Source: Thermodesulfobacteriota bacterium
GTDB lineage: Bacteria > Desulfobacterota > DSM-4660 > Desulfatiglandales > Desulfatiglandaceae
Length of the DNA stretch: 64,000 bases
Direction of reading: 5' to 3'
Assembly: GCA_028278625.1 (NCBI GenBank)
Contig: JANQDY010000089.1
Span: forward strand, 210,023 to 274,022
Shown in pieces: positions 17,451 through 25,582 of the stretch. The position numbers and the translations under genes are program-made. Within the stretch, counting starts at the first letter, position 1, and every line of letters begins with the position of its first letter. The notes beneath the pieces were generated by a model, which was not told where the DNA came from, did not search any database, and saw only the letters and a program-made list of their open reading frames with translations.

Positions 17451-18338
17451 TCACTTCGTAACCTTGAGGACCTGGTCATCATAGGCTTTCCAATAGTCTT
17501 CTTCGTTTCCAGGAGTGATGATCCAGTCTTCAATGATCCGCCGATACTCTGGGGTGGAACGAATCCTTTTGAGAATTTCATTGATTTCGGCGGTCAATTG
17601 ACGTCCCCACGGCGTGTCCGAGCATCGAACAGCCCCTCTGATGAAAGGCGCATTGGCATTTTCCTCTATGGGAATAACCGTGAGTTTGTCCCGTATTTTC
17701 GCTTTTTCGGCCGCATACCGAATGGAAGGAGGGTATTCAATGAGATAATGAACGCGCTTTTTTTTAAGCATTCCCAAAAGTCCTTCCAAGGTATCTTTGC
17801 CACTCCTGGCATAGATGTTTTCGGATCCGGCATATTGGCGCAGCACTTCATCCAGCTCGGGTCCATACAGACGGTCTTTCGCGGTTCCAAAAATCAACTT
17901 CCGGTTGTCGAGAAGCTTTTTCAAGGATACCGCTTCACCGTCAGAAAAGAGATGGGCGTCTTCCTTTAAGACGATCAGTTGGTGGGGAGGCAGCGCAAAG
18001 GTGGGGATGGAGGTGGGAAAATCGGGATTTCCGTAGAATTCGCCGGCAAAGCATACATCAGTGTTCTCGGCAAGTTCCTTTGAAATGCGTGCGGCATTGG
18101 CAACACGGGTCTCAAACCGGCGTCCTGGAAGCGCCTTGCTGATCATTTTCTGCACCCGATCCGCAATCCCTTCTCCGCGATCAGGGCCCCCGGTAATGAA
18201 CAGGGGCGGCAGATCTAAAACAAGCCAGGTGATGGTTTCGGGTTCTTCAGCGGTTGACGTCCAATGAAAGGGGCCAAAAACAAGGAAGAAAAAAGCTATG
18301 AGAAAAACGTGCCTCGGTTTTTTCAGCCGTATGTTCAT
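17451..18338 (-). CDS. Periplasmic solute-binding protein, family 3-like (TIGR02285-type)
   Basis: A 295-residue secreted protein. The N-terminus is a signal peptide (basic start MNIRLKKPRH, hydrophobic FLIAFFFLVFG, cleavage after about residue 30). The mature part resembles family-3 bacterial extracellular solute-binding proteins: TITWLVLDLPPLFITGGPDRGEGIADRV, then FETRVANAARISKEL, and a C-terminal DRLYGPELDEVLRQYAG...SIRYAAEKAKI. Stand-alone members of this type exist without ABC permease partners, and no transporter is nearby. It may be a sensor-associated or uptake binding protein for small polar molecules; the ligand is unknown. Confidence 0.72.
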   Translation of the reverse strand: MNIRLKKPRHVFLIAFFFLVFGPFHWTSTAEEPETITWLVLDLPPLFITGGPDRGEGIADRVQKMISKALPGRRFETRVANAARISKELAENTDVCFAGEFYGNPDFPTSIPTFALPPHQLIVLKEDAHLFSDGEAVSLKKLLDNRKLIFGTAKDRLYGPELDEVLRQYAGSENIYARSGKDTLEGLLGMLKKKRVHYLIEYPPSIRYAAEKAKIRDKLTVIPIEENANAPFIRGAVRCSDTPWGRQLTAEINEILKRIRSTPEYRRIIEDWIITPGNEEDYWKAYDDQVLKVTK

Positions 18339-18442
18339 GCCTGTCCGACTTCCGTGTCAAATTGCATTGTTCATGACCGCAGAGCGATCAAACAGGTCAA
18401 AAAAGCCGGCATCAATACCTTTTAAGGGGAAGGACGCCAGTA

Positions 18443-18474
18443 TGTCAGGACAGACTTTGGGGCCTGTCCTGACA
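18443..18474. repeat. Perfect 11-bp inverted repeat (hairpin) between thiolase and binding-protein genes
   Basis: TGTCAGGACAG (18443-18453) and CTGTCCTGACA (18464-18474) are exact reverse complements around a 10-nt loop. No run of T follows on either strand, so a simple intrinsic terminator is unlikely; it may be an operator for the binding-protein gene, whose start lies about 105 bp away, or an RNA hairpin at the 3' end of the thiolase message. Confidence 0.7.
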
Positions 18475-18506
18475 CGAGAATCATGGGAGCGGGTCTGTTC
18501 TTTGGT

Positions 18507-19760
18507 CTAACACATCTCAAGTGCGCAGGCCATGGAGACACCGCCGCCGCCGCAAAGGGTGGCCAGCCCAAGTGTTTTACCCCTCTTTTTCATGGCGTGA
18601 ATCAGGGTCACCATGATACGGCAGCCGGTGGAGCCCACCGGGTGACCCAGCCCGATGCCGGAACCGTTCACGTTGGTTATTTCGCGGTTGAGGCCAAGTT
18701 CTATTTCACAGCCCAGATATTGGGCCGCAAAGGCTTCATTCACTTCGATCAGTTGGAAATCCCCCAATTTGAGATCAGGATTCTGGGCAAAAAGGTTATT
18801 GACGGCCGGTACGGGGCTCAACCCCATGACCGAGGGGTGGCAGGCACCGCGGCCCACAGCCTTGATCCTGGCAATGGGATCGAGACCCAGTTCCTTGGCC
18901 TTGTCCCCACTCATGATGATCATGGCGCTCGATCCGTCATTGATGCCCGAGGAATTTCCGGCGGTGACCTTTCCGATTTTGGGAACAAAGGCAGGCGGCA
19001 GTTTTGTCAGTTGTTCCATGGTAATACCGGGCCTGAAATGTTCATCCTTGTCAAAGATGATGGGCGGTTTTCTCCTTTTCTGGGGAATCTCCATTGGGAC
19101 GATCTCTTCTTTAAAATCCCCATTCTCTGTTGCCCGCTCAACGTTGTTGTGACTCCTGAGCGCCACTTCATCCATGGCCTCCCGGCTGATGCTGTGCAAC
19201 TGAGCCACGATTTCGGCGGTTTGCCCCATGATGTACGGTTTTCCTTTGAAGAGTTCAAGGGGCATCCCTTCCTTCACGGGACCCTCTTCCGGGTGAGGCA
19301 AAAGGTGAGAACCGCAGTGAAGGGCATGAATCATGGAGTCCACGAAGAGACTGTCCTGGAGCCTGCAGCCCCACCGGGCCCCCGGTACCACATAGGGTGC
19401 GCCGGACATATGCTCCGTACCGCCCGCCAGGATGACATCGGCCATGCCGGCCTGTATCATGGCCATTCCCGAGAGGACCGACTCCATGCCCGATATGCAG
19501 ACCCGGTTAATGGTGACGGCCGTTACAGTGTCGGGGATCCCGGCCATGAGGGCTGAAACCCTTGCAACATTCAGGGTGTCCACCGGCTCAAGGCAGCATC
19601 CGAAACGGATATCATCAATGATTCCGGGATCGATTCCGGCCCGTTTGACCGCTTCTTTCATGCTGACGCTGCCGATAACGGCCGCATTGGAATCTTTCAG
19701 GGTTCCGCCAAAGGCGCCGATGGCCGTTCTGCAGGCCGAGACAATTACGACTTCTTTCAT
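18507..19760 (-). CDS. Thiolase (acetyl-CoA C-acetyltransferase family)
   Basis: A 417-residue thiolase with the full set of active-site blocks: cysteine nucleophile in INRVCISGMESVLSG (near residue 92), LIEVNEAFAAQYLG, GSGIGLGHPVGSTGCRI with the catalytic His, and ATLCGGGGVSMA with the second cysteine. Start ATG 19760 is preceded by AAAGGAGC; an upstream ATG at 19784 lacks such a site. The nearest upstream gene is mltG, more than 170 bp away, so it is probably a single transcription unit. It could serve fatty-acid oxidation, acetoacetyl-CoA formation or another beta-ketoacyl-CoA; sequence does not decide. Confidence 0.92.
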   Translation of the reverse strand: MKEVVIVSACRTAIGAFGGTLKDSNAAVIGSVSMKEAVKRAGIDPGIIDDIRFGCCLEPVDTLNVARVSALMAGIPDTVTAVTINRVCISGMESVLSGMAMIQAGMADVILAGGTEHMSGAPYVVPGARWGCRLQDSLFVDSMIHALHCGSHLLPHPEEGPVKEGMPLELFKGKPYIMGQTAEIVAQLHSISREAMDEVALRSHNNVERATENGDFKEEIVPMEIPQKRRKPPIIFDKDEHFRPGITMEQLTKLPPAFVPKIGKVTAGNSSGINDGSSAMIIMSGDKAKELGLDPIARIKAVGRGACHPSVMGLSPVPAVNNLFAQNPDLKLGDFQLIEVNEAFAAQYLGCEIELGLNREITNVNGSGIGLGHPVGSTGCRIMVTLIHAMKKRGKTLGLATLCGGGGVSMACALEMC

Positions 19761-19936
19761 TTTTGCTCCTTTCGTGGGCCGCACCCTGAAGTGACCAAAC
19801 AGGGCACATATTATACGATTTTCCCTTATTCAATTTCAGCTAAGGCTTATTCATCATGGCCGCCATCACGGAAAAGGGCCAATAATGGATGGAAACCATC
19901 TATTTATTGGAGATTATTGGACTATGTCAAGAAGTT

Positions 19937-20986
19937 TCAGCTTCGCTTTTTAGACCTCCCTTTTTGATAACGCTTGACGGCCCTGTTATGTTCCTTAAGG
20001 GTTTCGGAGAAATGATGGGTGCCGTTGTTTTTGGAAACAAAGTAATAGTAATTCCCTTCCGCCGGGTTCAGCACCGCCAAAATGGCGGCCAGGCCCGGAC
20101 TGGCGATGGGTCCGGGTGGCAGCCCCTTGATGACATAGGTATTGTAAGGCGTTCTGGTTTTTAGGTCCTTTTTGGTGATGTTTCCGTTAAAATCGACCAT
20201 TCCGTAGATCACCGTGGGATCGCTTTCAAGGCGCATGTTCCTTTTAAGGCGGTTTAAGAAGACTCTGGCAATCAAGGGCCTCTCGTCCGGATGGGCTGTT
20301 TCTTTTTCGACAATGGATGCCAGGGTGACGATTTCCTGAAGGGTCATGCCCGATTCCTTTATCTTCGGTTCAAGTGTTCCTATGATCTCTTTGAAGCGGT
20401 TTGTCAGCACGGTGATGACCTTTCTCGCATCTTCCTTTTGCATGAACCGGTAGGTGTCGGGAAAGAGATACCCTTCAAGGGAATTTCCTGAAAAGCCGAA
20501 ACCTTCGATGAGAGATTTGTCTCTGGAAAGTTCCAGAAAAGAAACGCCGTCCGTGAGACCTTCCTTTGCCAGCAACCGGGCAATCTGGTTCACATTGAAT
20601 CCTTCGGGAATGGTGATGTATCGGTTTATGACCTCTCCCTTTTTGAGGGTTTCAAGAATCGTTAACGATGACATGGCGCTGTTCAGCCGGTATTCCCCGG
20701 TTTTGATGGAGCGGTCGTAATCCATGAAGCGCCCTGCCAAACCAAACAGGGCGCTGCTTCGAATCAATCCATCTTTTTTTAGATTCTGCGACACCTGGCT
20801 CAGGGTATCGCCCCCTTTTACCACGAAATTCAGGCTCTTCCCTTTTTCGTCAAGAGGTCCAAGCCCGTGCCGCACCCAGAGGGCGGTCCCCAAGGCCAAC
20901 AAGAGTAGCAAGACCGCCCCTCGAAGCAGCAAGGCCAAGGGTGATTTTCCCAAAAAGCCTGTTTTCTTCTCCGCCCGGTCATTCAT
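19937..20986 (-). CDS. mltG: Endolytic murein transglycosylase MltG
   Basis: A 349-residue inner-membrane lytic transglycosylase that cuts nascent glycan strands and helps to set peptidoglycan strand length. One transmembrane helix (about residues 18-38) is followed by a LysM-like lobe (VKGGDTLSQVSQNLKKDGLI) and the YceG catalytic domain. The catalytic glutamate is in LASIVEKET near residue 227, followed by RVFLNRLKRNMRLESDPTVIYG and YNTYVIKGLPPGPIASPGLAAI, both classic for the family. Its start overlaps the stop of the LysR gene by 4 nt (ATGA), so the two are translated from one message. This linkage is unusual, as mltG is more often next to tmk or ruvX. Confidence 0.95.
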   Translation of the reverse strand: MNDRAEKKTGFLGKSPLALLLRGAVLLLLLALGTALWVRHGLGPLDEKGKSLNFVVKGGDTLSQVSQNLKKDGLIRSSALFGLAGRFMDYDRSIKTGEYRLNSAMSSLTILETLKKGEVINRYITIPEGFNVNQIARLLAKEGLTDGVSFLELSRDKSLIEGFGFSGNSLEGYLFPDTYRFMQKEDARKVITVLTNRFKEIIGTLEPKIKESGMTLQEIVTLASIVEKETAHPDERPLIARVFLNRLKRNMRLESDPTVIYGMVDFNGNITKKDLKTRTPYNTYVIKGLPPGPIASPGLAAILAVLNPAEGNYYYFVSKNNGTHHFSETLKEHNRAVKRYQKGRSKKRS

Positions 20987-21945
20987 AGTGCCGCCGCTGC
21001 CTGACTCTGGGTCCGGATTTTGGCCATCAGTTCGCCGATGCCCATTGCGGGGATGTCACCGCCATTAAGATCGGAAAGATTTTCGAGAAATGCCCTGGCG
21101 GGGGGTGAGAGCTGTTGATCCTTCAGGTAAGCAATACTCACGTCAAGAAAGAGGGCCTGATCATGAATGGGCAGGGATACCAGCAGCCCATTTTCCAGTT
21201 CCATCAGAACCGCCGACTCAACCAGAAAGGCGATTCCTTCGCCGCGCTGCACCTCCATCTTGATGAATTCCGTGTTGCTGGTCTCCATGACGATATTGGG
21301 GGTGATGCCGGTGCGGGCGAAGAGGTTGTCAACGAGATACCGTGTTCCGGAACCTCCTTCCTTCATGATGATGCGTTCCCGGGCCAATTCCCTCGCGGAA
21401 ATGGCGTTTCTTTGGGCCAGGGGATGTGCCGGATGCGCGATGGCAACGATCCCTTCACGGCTGAGTGGCAGAAAACGGACACCCGGATGGCTGACGATTT
21501 TGGCAATAATAACGATTTCATTTTTGAAATCGACCAGACTTTGAACCATGGCCTGGGAACTCCCCTCATCAAGATGGATCCGGATGTTGGAATAGGCCTG
21601 GTGGAAACGGGTCAGCAGAAACGGCATGAAATACCGTGCATAGGTCTTGGTGGTTCCGAGGCGCAAAACGCCCCGTTTCAACTGCCGCATTTCCTCAATG
21701 GCGAATTCGATTTCCTTTTCATAGTCAAATATATGTTTGGCGTATTCGAAGAGTGCTTTCCCTTCATCGGTCAAAAAGACGCCCCGGCCCTTTTTCCTGA
21801 ACAGTTTCATTTCACAATGCTCTTCCAGCAGCTTAATCTGGGCGGTCACCGCCGGCTGGGTGATGAAAAGATCCCTGGCGGCCGCCGTGAAATTGAGATT
21901 CTTGGCGGCATGATAAAATACGCGGAGTTGATTGAAGTTCAGCAT
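20983..21945 (-). CDS. LysR-family transcriptional regulator
   Basis: A LysR-type regulator of about 320 residues. The winged helix-turn-helix is MLNFNQLRVFYHAAKNLNFT then DLFITQPAVTAQIKLLEEHCE, followed by a helical linker and a periplasmic-binding-protein-like effector domain (RGVLRLGTTKTYARYFMP, IIMKEGGSGTRYLVDNLF, VQRGEGIAFLVESAV). The start at 21945 fits the family N-terminus; the frame is open to 21999. The linker and effector region resemble CysB/CbbR-like proteins. It is transcribed away from the ubiD cluster, and the shared upstream region has the palindrome TTATGG-ATA-CCATAA, a likely LysR box. It may control itself, mltG or the divergent ubiD operon. Confidence 0.9.
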   Translation of the reverse strand: MLNFNQLRVFYHAAKNLNFTAAARDLFITQPAVTAQIKLLEEHCEMKLFRKKGRGVFLTDEGKALFEYAKHIFDYEKEIEFAIEEMRQLKRGVLRLGTTKTYARYFMPFLLTRFHQAYSNIRIHLDEGSSQAMVQSLVDFKNEIVIIAKIVSHPGVRFLPLSREGIVAIAHPAHPLAQRNAISARELARERIIMKEGGSGTRYLVDNLFARTGITPNIVMETSNTEFIKMEVQRGEGIAFLVESAVLMELENGLLVSLPIHDQALFLDVSIAYLKDQQLSPPARAFLENLSDLNGGDIPAMGIGELMAKIRTQSQAAAAL

Positions 21946-22012
21946 TCTCGATAACTGCCCACACCCTGGGCCCATTGACATTAAAAAGGAGCTTCCCACT
22001 CATAAACAGAAC

Positions 22013-22027
22013 TTATGGATACCATAA
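22013..22027. promoter_or_regulatory. Probable LysR operator
   Basis: TTATGGATACCATAA is a perfect interrupted palindrome (arms TTATGG/CCATAA) of the T-N11-A form that LysR proteins bind. It is centred about 75 bp upstream of the LysR start and in front of a TTGACA at 22039-22044 that faces ubiD. Confidence 0.6.
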
Positions 22028-22096
22028 ATATAATCCAATTGACACTCTTTTTTTTATGGGAGATGATGCAATCCGTGATTGTTACTTTTCGTCTGA

Positions 22097-22118
22097 GTGA
22101 ACCCTGCTGTGAACCCTG
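22097..22118. repeat. Tandem direct repeat GTGAACCCTG
   Basis: Two exact copies of GTGAACCCTG begin at 22097 and 22109, spaced 12 bp start to start. Each contains TGAAC, the half-site of the IclR-type operator found 120 bp downstream and in two other places. Confidence 0.6.
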
Positions 22119-22239
22119 AAAAGATCCTCTGTCTTAGGTTTTTGTTAGAATTTTGTTAATATTTTCATCAAATAAATCGTTGCTTGTGGGCGCCACGGCA
22201 ATTTTTTTCGTGTGCTACCCATAGCGCTGAAGCCGGGCT

Positions 22240-22255
22240 GTTCATCTTAGTGAAC
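22240..22255. promoter_or_regulatory. IclR-type operator, site A (upstream of ubiD)
   Basis: GTTCATCTTAGTGAAC consists of GTTCA and TGAAC around 6 bp. The same arrangement lies in front of the IclR gene (28149-28164) and, with one mismatch, in front of the molybdenum-enzyme operon (28312-28327). Confidence 0.6.
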
Positions 22256-22257
22256 CT

Positions 22258-22277
22258 CGTTCAAAGCGCTTTGAACG
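22258..22277. promoter_or_regulatory. Perfect 20-bp palindrome upstream of ubiD
   Basis: CGTTCAAAGCGCTTTGAACG is identical to its reverse complement. It contains GTTCA and TGAAC with an 8-bp spacer and starts 2 bp after site A, so it may be an auxiliary IclR site or the operator of another regulator. Confidence 0.6.
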
Positions 22278-22397
22278 GTATTTGAATCGCTTTTAGACGC
22301 GTTTTGGTCATGTGCCGATCGGTCAAAAAAAGAATCGATTGGATAGCGATGGGCAAAACGTGTAAACCATTCAATATTATTAAGGAGGAATGATTCG

Positions 22398-23807
22398 ATG
22401 AAAAGCATGAGAGATTTTATTGAACTGGCGGAGAAGGAAGGTGAACTCAAAAGAATTACCGCGGAAGTGGACTGGAATCTTGAGCTGAGCCATATCGCCA
22501 AGCTCAACGAGGAAGCGCAAGGACCGGCCCTTCTTTTTGAAAACGTAAAAGGCTATGACACACCGGTCATTACCAGCACCTGCACCACGGCCCAGAAACT
22601 GGCGCTCATCATGGGGCTGCCCAAAGAGACGCCCCTTCCGGAAATCCTTCGGGAATGGGTAAATATGGGGGAAAACCCCATCCCACCCAAAATGGTGGAC
22701 AAAAAAGACGCACCCTGCAAGGAAAACATCATCATGGGTGACGACGTGGATCTCTACAAGTTTCCCGTTCCCCATTTCTTCCCCAGGGACGGGGGCCGCT
22801 ATATCGGTACCGCCCATTATATCATTACCAAGGATCCCGAACTGGGGTGGGTGAACCTGGGCACTTACAGAAGCCAGCTCTTGGGGAAGAACAAGATCGG
22901 TACCCAGTTCATCAAGGGAAAACACGCGGACCAAATGCTCAAGAAGTACCAGAAGATGGGAAAACCGATGCCCTGTGCTTCCGTTATCGGGTGTGATCCG
23001 CTCCTCTTCATCCTGGGGGCCGCCAGGGTCTCTGCGGGCATCAGCGAGTACGATGTTTACGGGTCCATCCGCGGCGAGGCCTGCGAGGTGGTTCAGTGTG
23101 AGACGATCGATCTCCCGGTTCCGGCCCACGCGGAAATCGTTTTGGAAGGGGAGTGTGATGCGGAAAAATTCATGGATGAAGGTCCTTTCGGCGAATACAC
23201 GGGATACTACTCCGGTGTGGGTACCGATCCAAGAAATTACATGGACATCAAATGCGTGACCCATCGCAACAATCCCATCATGTATTCCACCACCGTGGGC
23301 CGTGCGGTGACCGACACCCACATGGTGATGGCCCTTTCCTACGGCGCCACCCTGTGGCAGCAGCTCACCGAAGAGATGAGAATTCCGGGCATCAAGAGTG
23401 TTTATTGTCCCCCTGAAGGCTCCGGAAGATTCCTTGCCATCATTTCCATGGAAACCCGTTATCCGGGACACGCCGACCAGGTGCTGACCGCCGCCATTTC
23501 AACGGAAATGGGACACTATGGCCTCAAAACCGTGATCGTGGTGGACGACGACATCGATGCATGGGATATTCCCAGGGTCATGTATGCACTCAGCTTCCGT
23601 TTCCAGCCCAATCGAAGCCAGGTGATCAAGAGAGGGCGTTCCACACCGCTGGATCCCTCCTTGCCCATCGATGCCAGGGAAATTACGGGCAGACTGCTGT
23701 TGGATGCCACCATTCCCTATGAGTGGAAGAAAAAACCGATCCGTATCGAACTGGATCCCGATATGGTCGAGAAAGTCAAAGGCCGTTGGTCTGAGTTGGG
23801 TTTCTAA
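22398..23807 (+). CDS. UbiD-family prenylated-FMN-dependent decarboxylase
   Basis: A 469-residue UbiD-type (de)carboxylase acting on aromatic or alpha,beta-unsaturated acids with the prenylated FMN made by UbiX, which is encoded three genes downstream. The E-R-E catalytic set is visible: Arg in WVNLGTYRSQ (residue 158) and the two glutamates of EGPFGEYTGYYS (residues 261 and 266), with the same five-residue spacing as in characterised enzymes. RGEACEVVQ and DTHMVMA also fit the family. ATG 22398 has AAGGAGG upstream. It is the first gene of the ubiD-ligase-UPF0261-ubiX unit, so it probably decarboxylates or carboxylates a hydroxybenzoate-type compound; direction and substrate are inferred only from context. 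Confidence 0.93.
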   Translation: MKSMRDFIELAEKEGELKRITAEVDWNLELSHIAKLNEEAQGPALLFENVKGYDTPVITSTCTTAQKLALIMGLPKETPLPEILREWVNMGENPIPPKMVDKKDAPCKENIIMGDDVDLYKFPVPHFFPRDGGRYIGTAHYIITKDPELGWVNLGTYRSQLLGKNKIGTQFIKGKHADQMLKKYQKMGKPMPCASVIGCDPLLFILGAARVSAGISEYDVYGSIRGEACEVVQCETIDLPVPAHAEIVLEGECDAEKFMDEGPFGEYTGYYSGVGTDPRNYMDIKCVTHRNNPIMYSTTVGRAVTDTHMVMALSYGATLWQQLTEEMRIPGIKSVYCPPEGSGRFLAIISMETRYPGHADQVLTAAISTEMGHYGLKTVIVVDDDIDAWDIPRVMYALSFRFQPNRSQVIKRGRSTPLDPSLPIDAREITGRLLLDATIPYEWKKKPIRIELDPDMVEKVKGRWSELGF

Positions 23808-23836
23808 ACCAATTCGCTGAACATCTAATCCATAAA

Positions 23837-23874
23837 GCCCCTGTTTTCCGCGCGCCGTCGTGGGAATCAGGGGC
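23837..23874 (+). repeat. Stem-loop between ubiD and the CoA-ligase gene
   Basis: GCCCCTG (23837-23843) pairs with CAGGGGC (23868-23874), and an inner TTCC/GGAA pairing extends the stem. There is no T-run, so it may be a partial terminator or an mRNA-processing or stability hairpin that sets the ubiD to ligase expression ratio. Confidence 0.5.
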
Positions 23875-23926
23875 ATCCCCTTGCATCTTACGCTTTGCAA
23901 CCGAAATAATACCTAGGAGGCAACCC

Positions 23927-25582
23927 ATGAAACCGATTCGATATAAAGAGAAAATGGTTCAGGAGTTTCTGGATGATGGATACTGGACCGAAGAGCTGTT
24001 CTACGATTTCTACGACCGCAATGCCAAGGAAATGCCCGATCAGGAAGCCCTGGTGGATACAAAATACCGGGTGACGTGGGGTGAGGCCAAGAAAATGATC
24101 GACGCCATGGCAAGTGCCTGGGTGGAAATGGGCATTCCTAAATCAGGCCGGGTGATTATCCAGTCCCCCAACAGCGTTTACGGGTTTCTGGCCCGTGTGG
24201 CATGCGAACGGGCAGGCCTCATATCCCTCACCGTTTATCCCTATTTGCGGCAGCGTGAACTGGAATACATGCTTGAGAAAACGGAAGCCACCGCCGTTGT
24301 GATTCCGGAAGTCTACCGCAAGTTCAATTACCTGGACATGTACAGGGACCTGCAGAAAAGATTTACCCATCTCAAATATTTCTTCCTCTTTGATGACCAG
24401 GTACCTGAGGGGGCCCCGGAAGGGACTTTCTCTCTGACGCAACTGGTGGAAGAGCGCATGAAGAAGCCGGTGGACGAATCAGTTTTGGAGGAGCGCCGAC
24501 TGGACGCCAAATGGGATATAGCGCTGCTCACCACCACCAGCGGTACCACGGGAATCCCCAAACTGGTGGAATGGCCGTCGGCACCAAGGGTCTGCACTTC
24601 CAAGGGGCGAGTGGGCATTTGGAATCTCAACAAGGATGATATCACCATGGCCATCGCGCCCCACGCGGGCGGCGCCGCCGGAACCCTCACCTATTTTGCC
24701 GCGCCCATTGCCGGCGCCAAGACGGTCATGCTGGAAGAGTTCACTCCGGAAGGGGCACTGGAACTTATAGAAAAGGAAAAAGCCACGGCCATCGGTGTCG
24801 TCCCCACCCACCTGGTACGGATGCTGGAGGCGGATCACAAAAAATATGATTTGAGTTCTTTAAGGTTCATCCGTTCCGCCGGCGGTTACCTCTCGCCCCA
24901 GGTTGCCGAAGAAGCGGAAGAAGCCTTTGATGCCAGCATCACCAGCGACCTGGGCACCCAGGATAAGGGATCGGTCTCAGGCTGCAGCGTTGAAGATTCC
25001 GTGGAACTCAGAAGACGAACCGTGGGTCGCATGCTGCCCGGCAACAAGGTGAGACTGGTGGATGAAGAGGGGACGGTTGTGCCGGACGGCGAACCGGGGA
25101 TCCTCTATTTCCGGGGCCCCCATGCACCGGCCGGCTATTACCGGGATGAGGAATTGACGGCAACGGTCTTTGATGAAGACGGATGGTGCACCACCGAGGA
25201 TATCGTCAGCTTTGACCAGGGTTGCCTGTGGATTCTGGGCCGGGCCAAGGATATGATTATCCGCGGCGGACAGAACATCTATCCGGCGGAAGTGGAAGGG
25301 CTCCTCAATGAGCACCCGAAAGTCTCTTCCGTGGCAATCGTTGGGTATCCCGACCGGGCCATGGGCGAGAAGTGTGCCGCCTATGTGATCCCCAAACCCG
25401 GTGAGACCTTTACCTTTGAAGAAATGGTTGAGTTCCTTAAGGGAAAACAACTGGCCATGTACAAACTGCCGGAACGTCTGGAAATCGTGGATGAGTTCCC
25501 TGCGGTGGGAGATTCGGGCAAGGTCAACAAGGAAACGCTCAAAAAGATGATCAAAGAGAAAGTCGCGTCGGAGCAGGGCTGA
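23927..25582 (+). CDS. AMP-dependent acyl/aryl-CoA ligase
   Basis: A 551-residue adenylate-forming enzyme that would activate a carboxylic acid to its CoA thioester through an acyl-AMP. The P-loop is LLTTTSGTTGIPK at about residues 201-212; later motifs are SDLGTQDKGSVSG (A5 region), DGWCTTEDI (A7), LGRAKDMIIRGGQNIYPAEVE (A8) and a C-terminal GKVNKETL with the catalytic lysine. It resembles 2,3-dihydroxybenzoate- and benzoate-type ligases. ATG 23927 is preceded by AGGAGG. It overlaps the next gene by one base (TGATG). Together with UbiD/UbiX it points to aryl acid activation ahead of the downstream 4-hydroxybenzoyl-CoA-reductase-like enzyme; the actual acid is not known. Confidence 0.92.
   Translation: MKPIRYKEKMVQEFLDDGYWTEELFYDFYDRNAKEMPDQEALVDTKYRVTWGEAKKMIDAMASAWVEMGIPKSGRVIIQSPNSVYGFLARVACERAGLISLTVYPYLRQRELEYMLEKTEATAVVIPEVYRKFNYLDMYRDLQKRFTHLKYFFLFDDQVPEGAPEGTFSLTQLVEERMKKPVDESVLEERRLDAKWDIALLTTTSGTTGIPKLVEWPSAPRVCTSKGRVGIWNLNKDDITMAIAPHAGGAAGTLTYFAAPIAGAKTVMLEEFTPEGALELIEKEKATAIGVVPTHLVRMLEADHKKYDLSSLRFIRSAGGYLSPQVAEEAEEAFDASITSDLGTQDKGSVSGCSVEDSVELRRRTVGRMLPGNKVRLVDEEGTVVPDGEPGILYFRGPHAPAGYYRDEELTATVFDEDGWCTTEDIVSFDQGCLWILGRAKDMIIRGGQNIYPAEVEGLLNEHPKVSSVAIVGYPDRAMGEKCAAYVIPKPGETFTFEEMVEFLKGKQLAMYKLPERLEIVDEFPAVGDSGKVNKETLKKMIKEKVASEQG

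Larger units (their letters stand above)
21946..22397. other. Long control region between lysR and the ubiD operon
   Basis: About 450 bases without a gene but rich in symmetrical sites: a 15-bp LysR-type palindrome at 22013-22027, two 10-bp direct repeats GTGAACCCTG at 22097-22106 and 22109-22118, the IclR-type inverted repeat GTTCA-N6-TGAAC at 22240-22255 and a perfect 20-bp palindrome at 22258-22277. AGGAGG at 22384-22389 is the ribosome site of ubiD. Two regulators therefore probably act here. Confidence 0.65.

Noticed and set aside
18483..19556. A 357-codon open frame on the plus strand
   Set aside because: It lies antisense to the thiolase, which has all its active-site motifs; the antisense translation is low in recognisable structure.
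22380..23471. A 363-codon open frame on the minus strand
   Set aside because: It is the exact antisense of ubiD, has no conserved motifs, and arises from the codon bias of the real gene.
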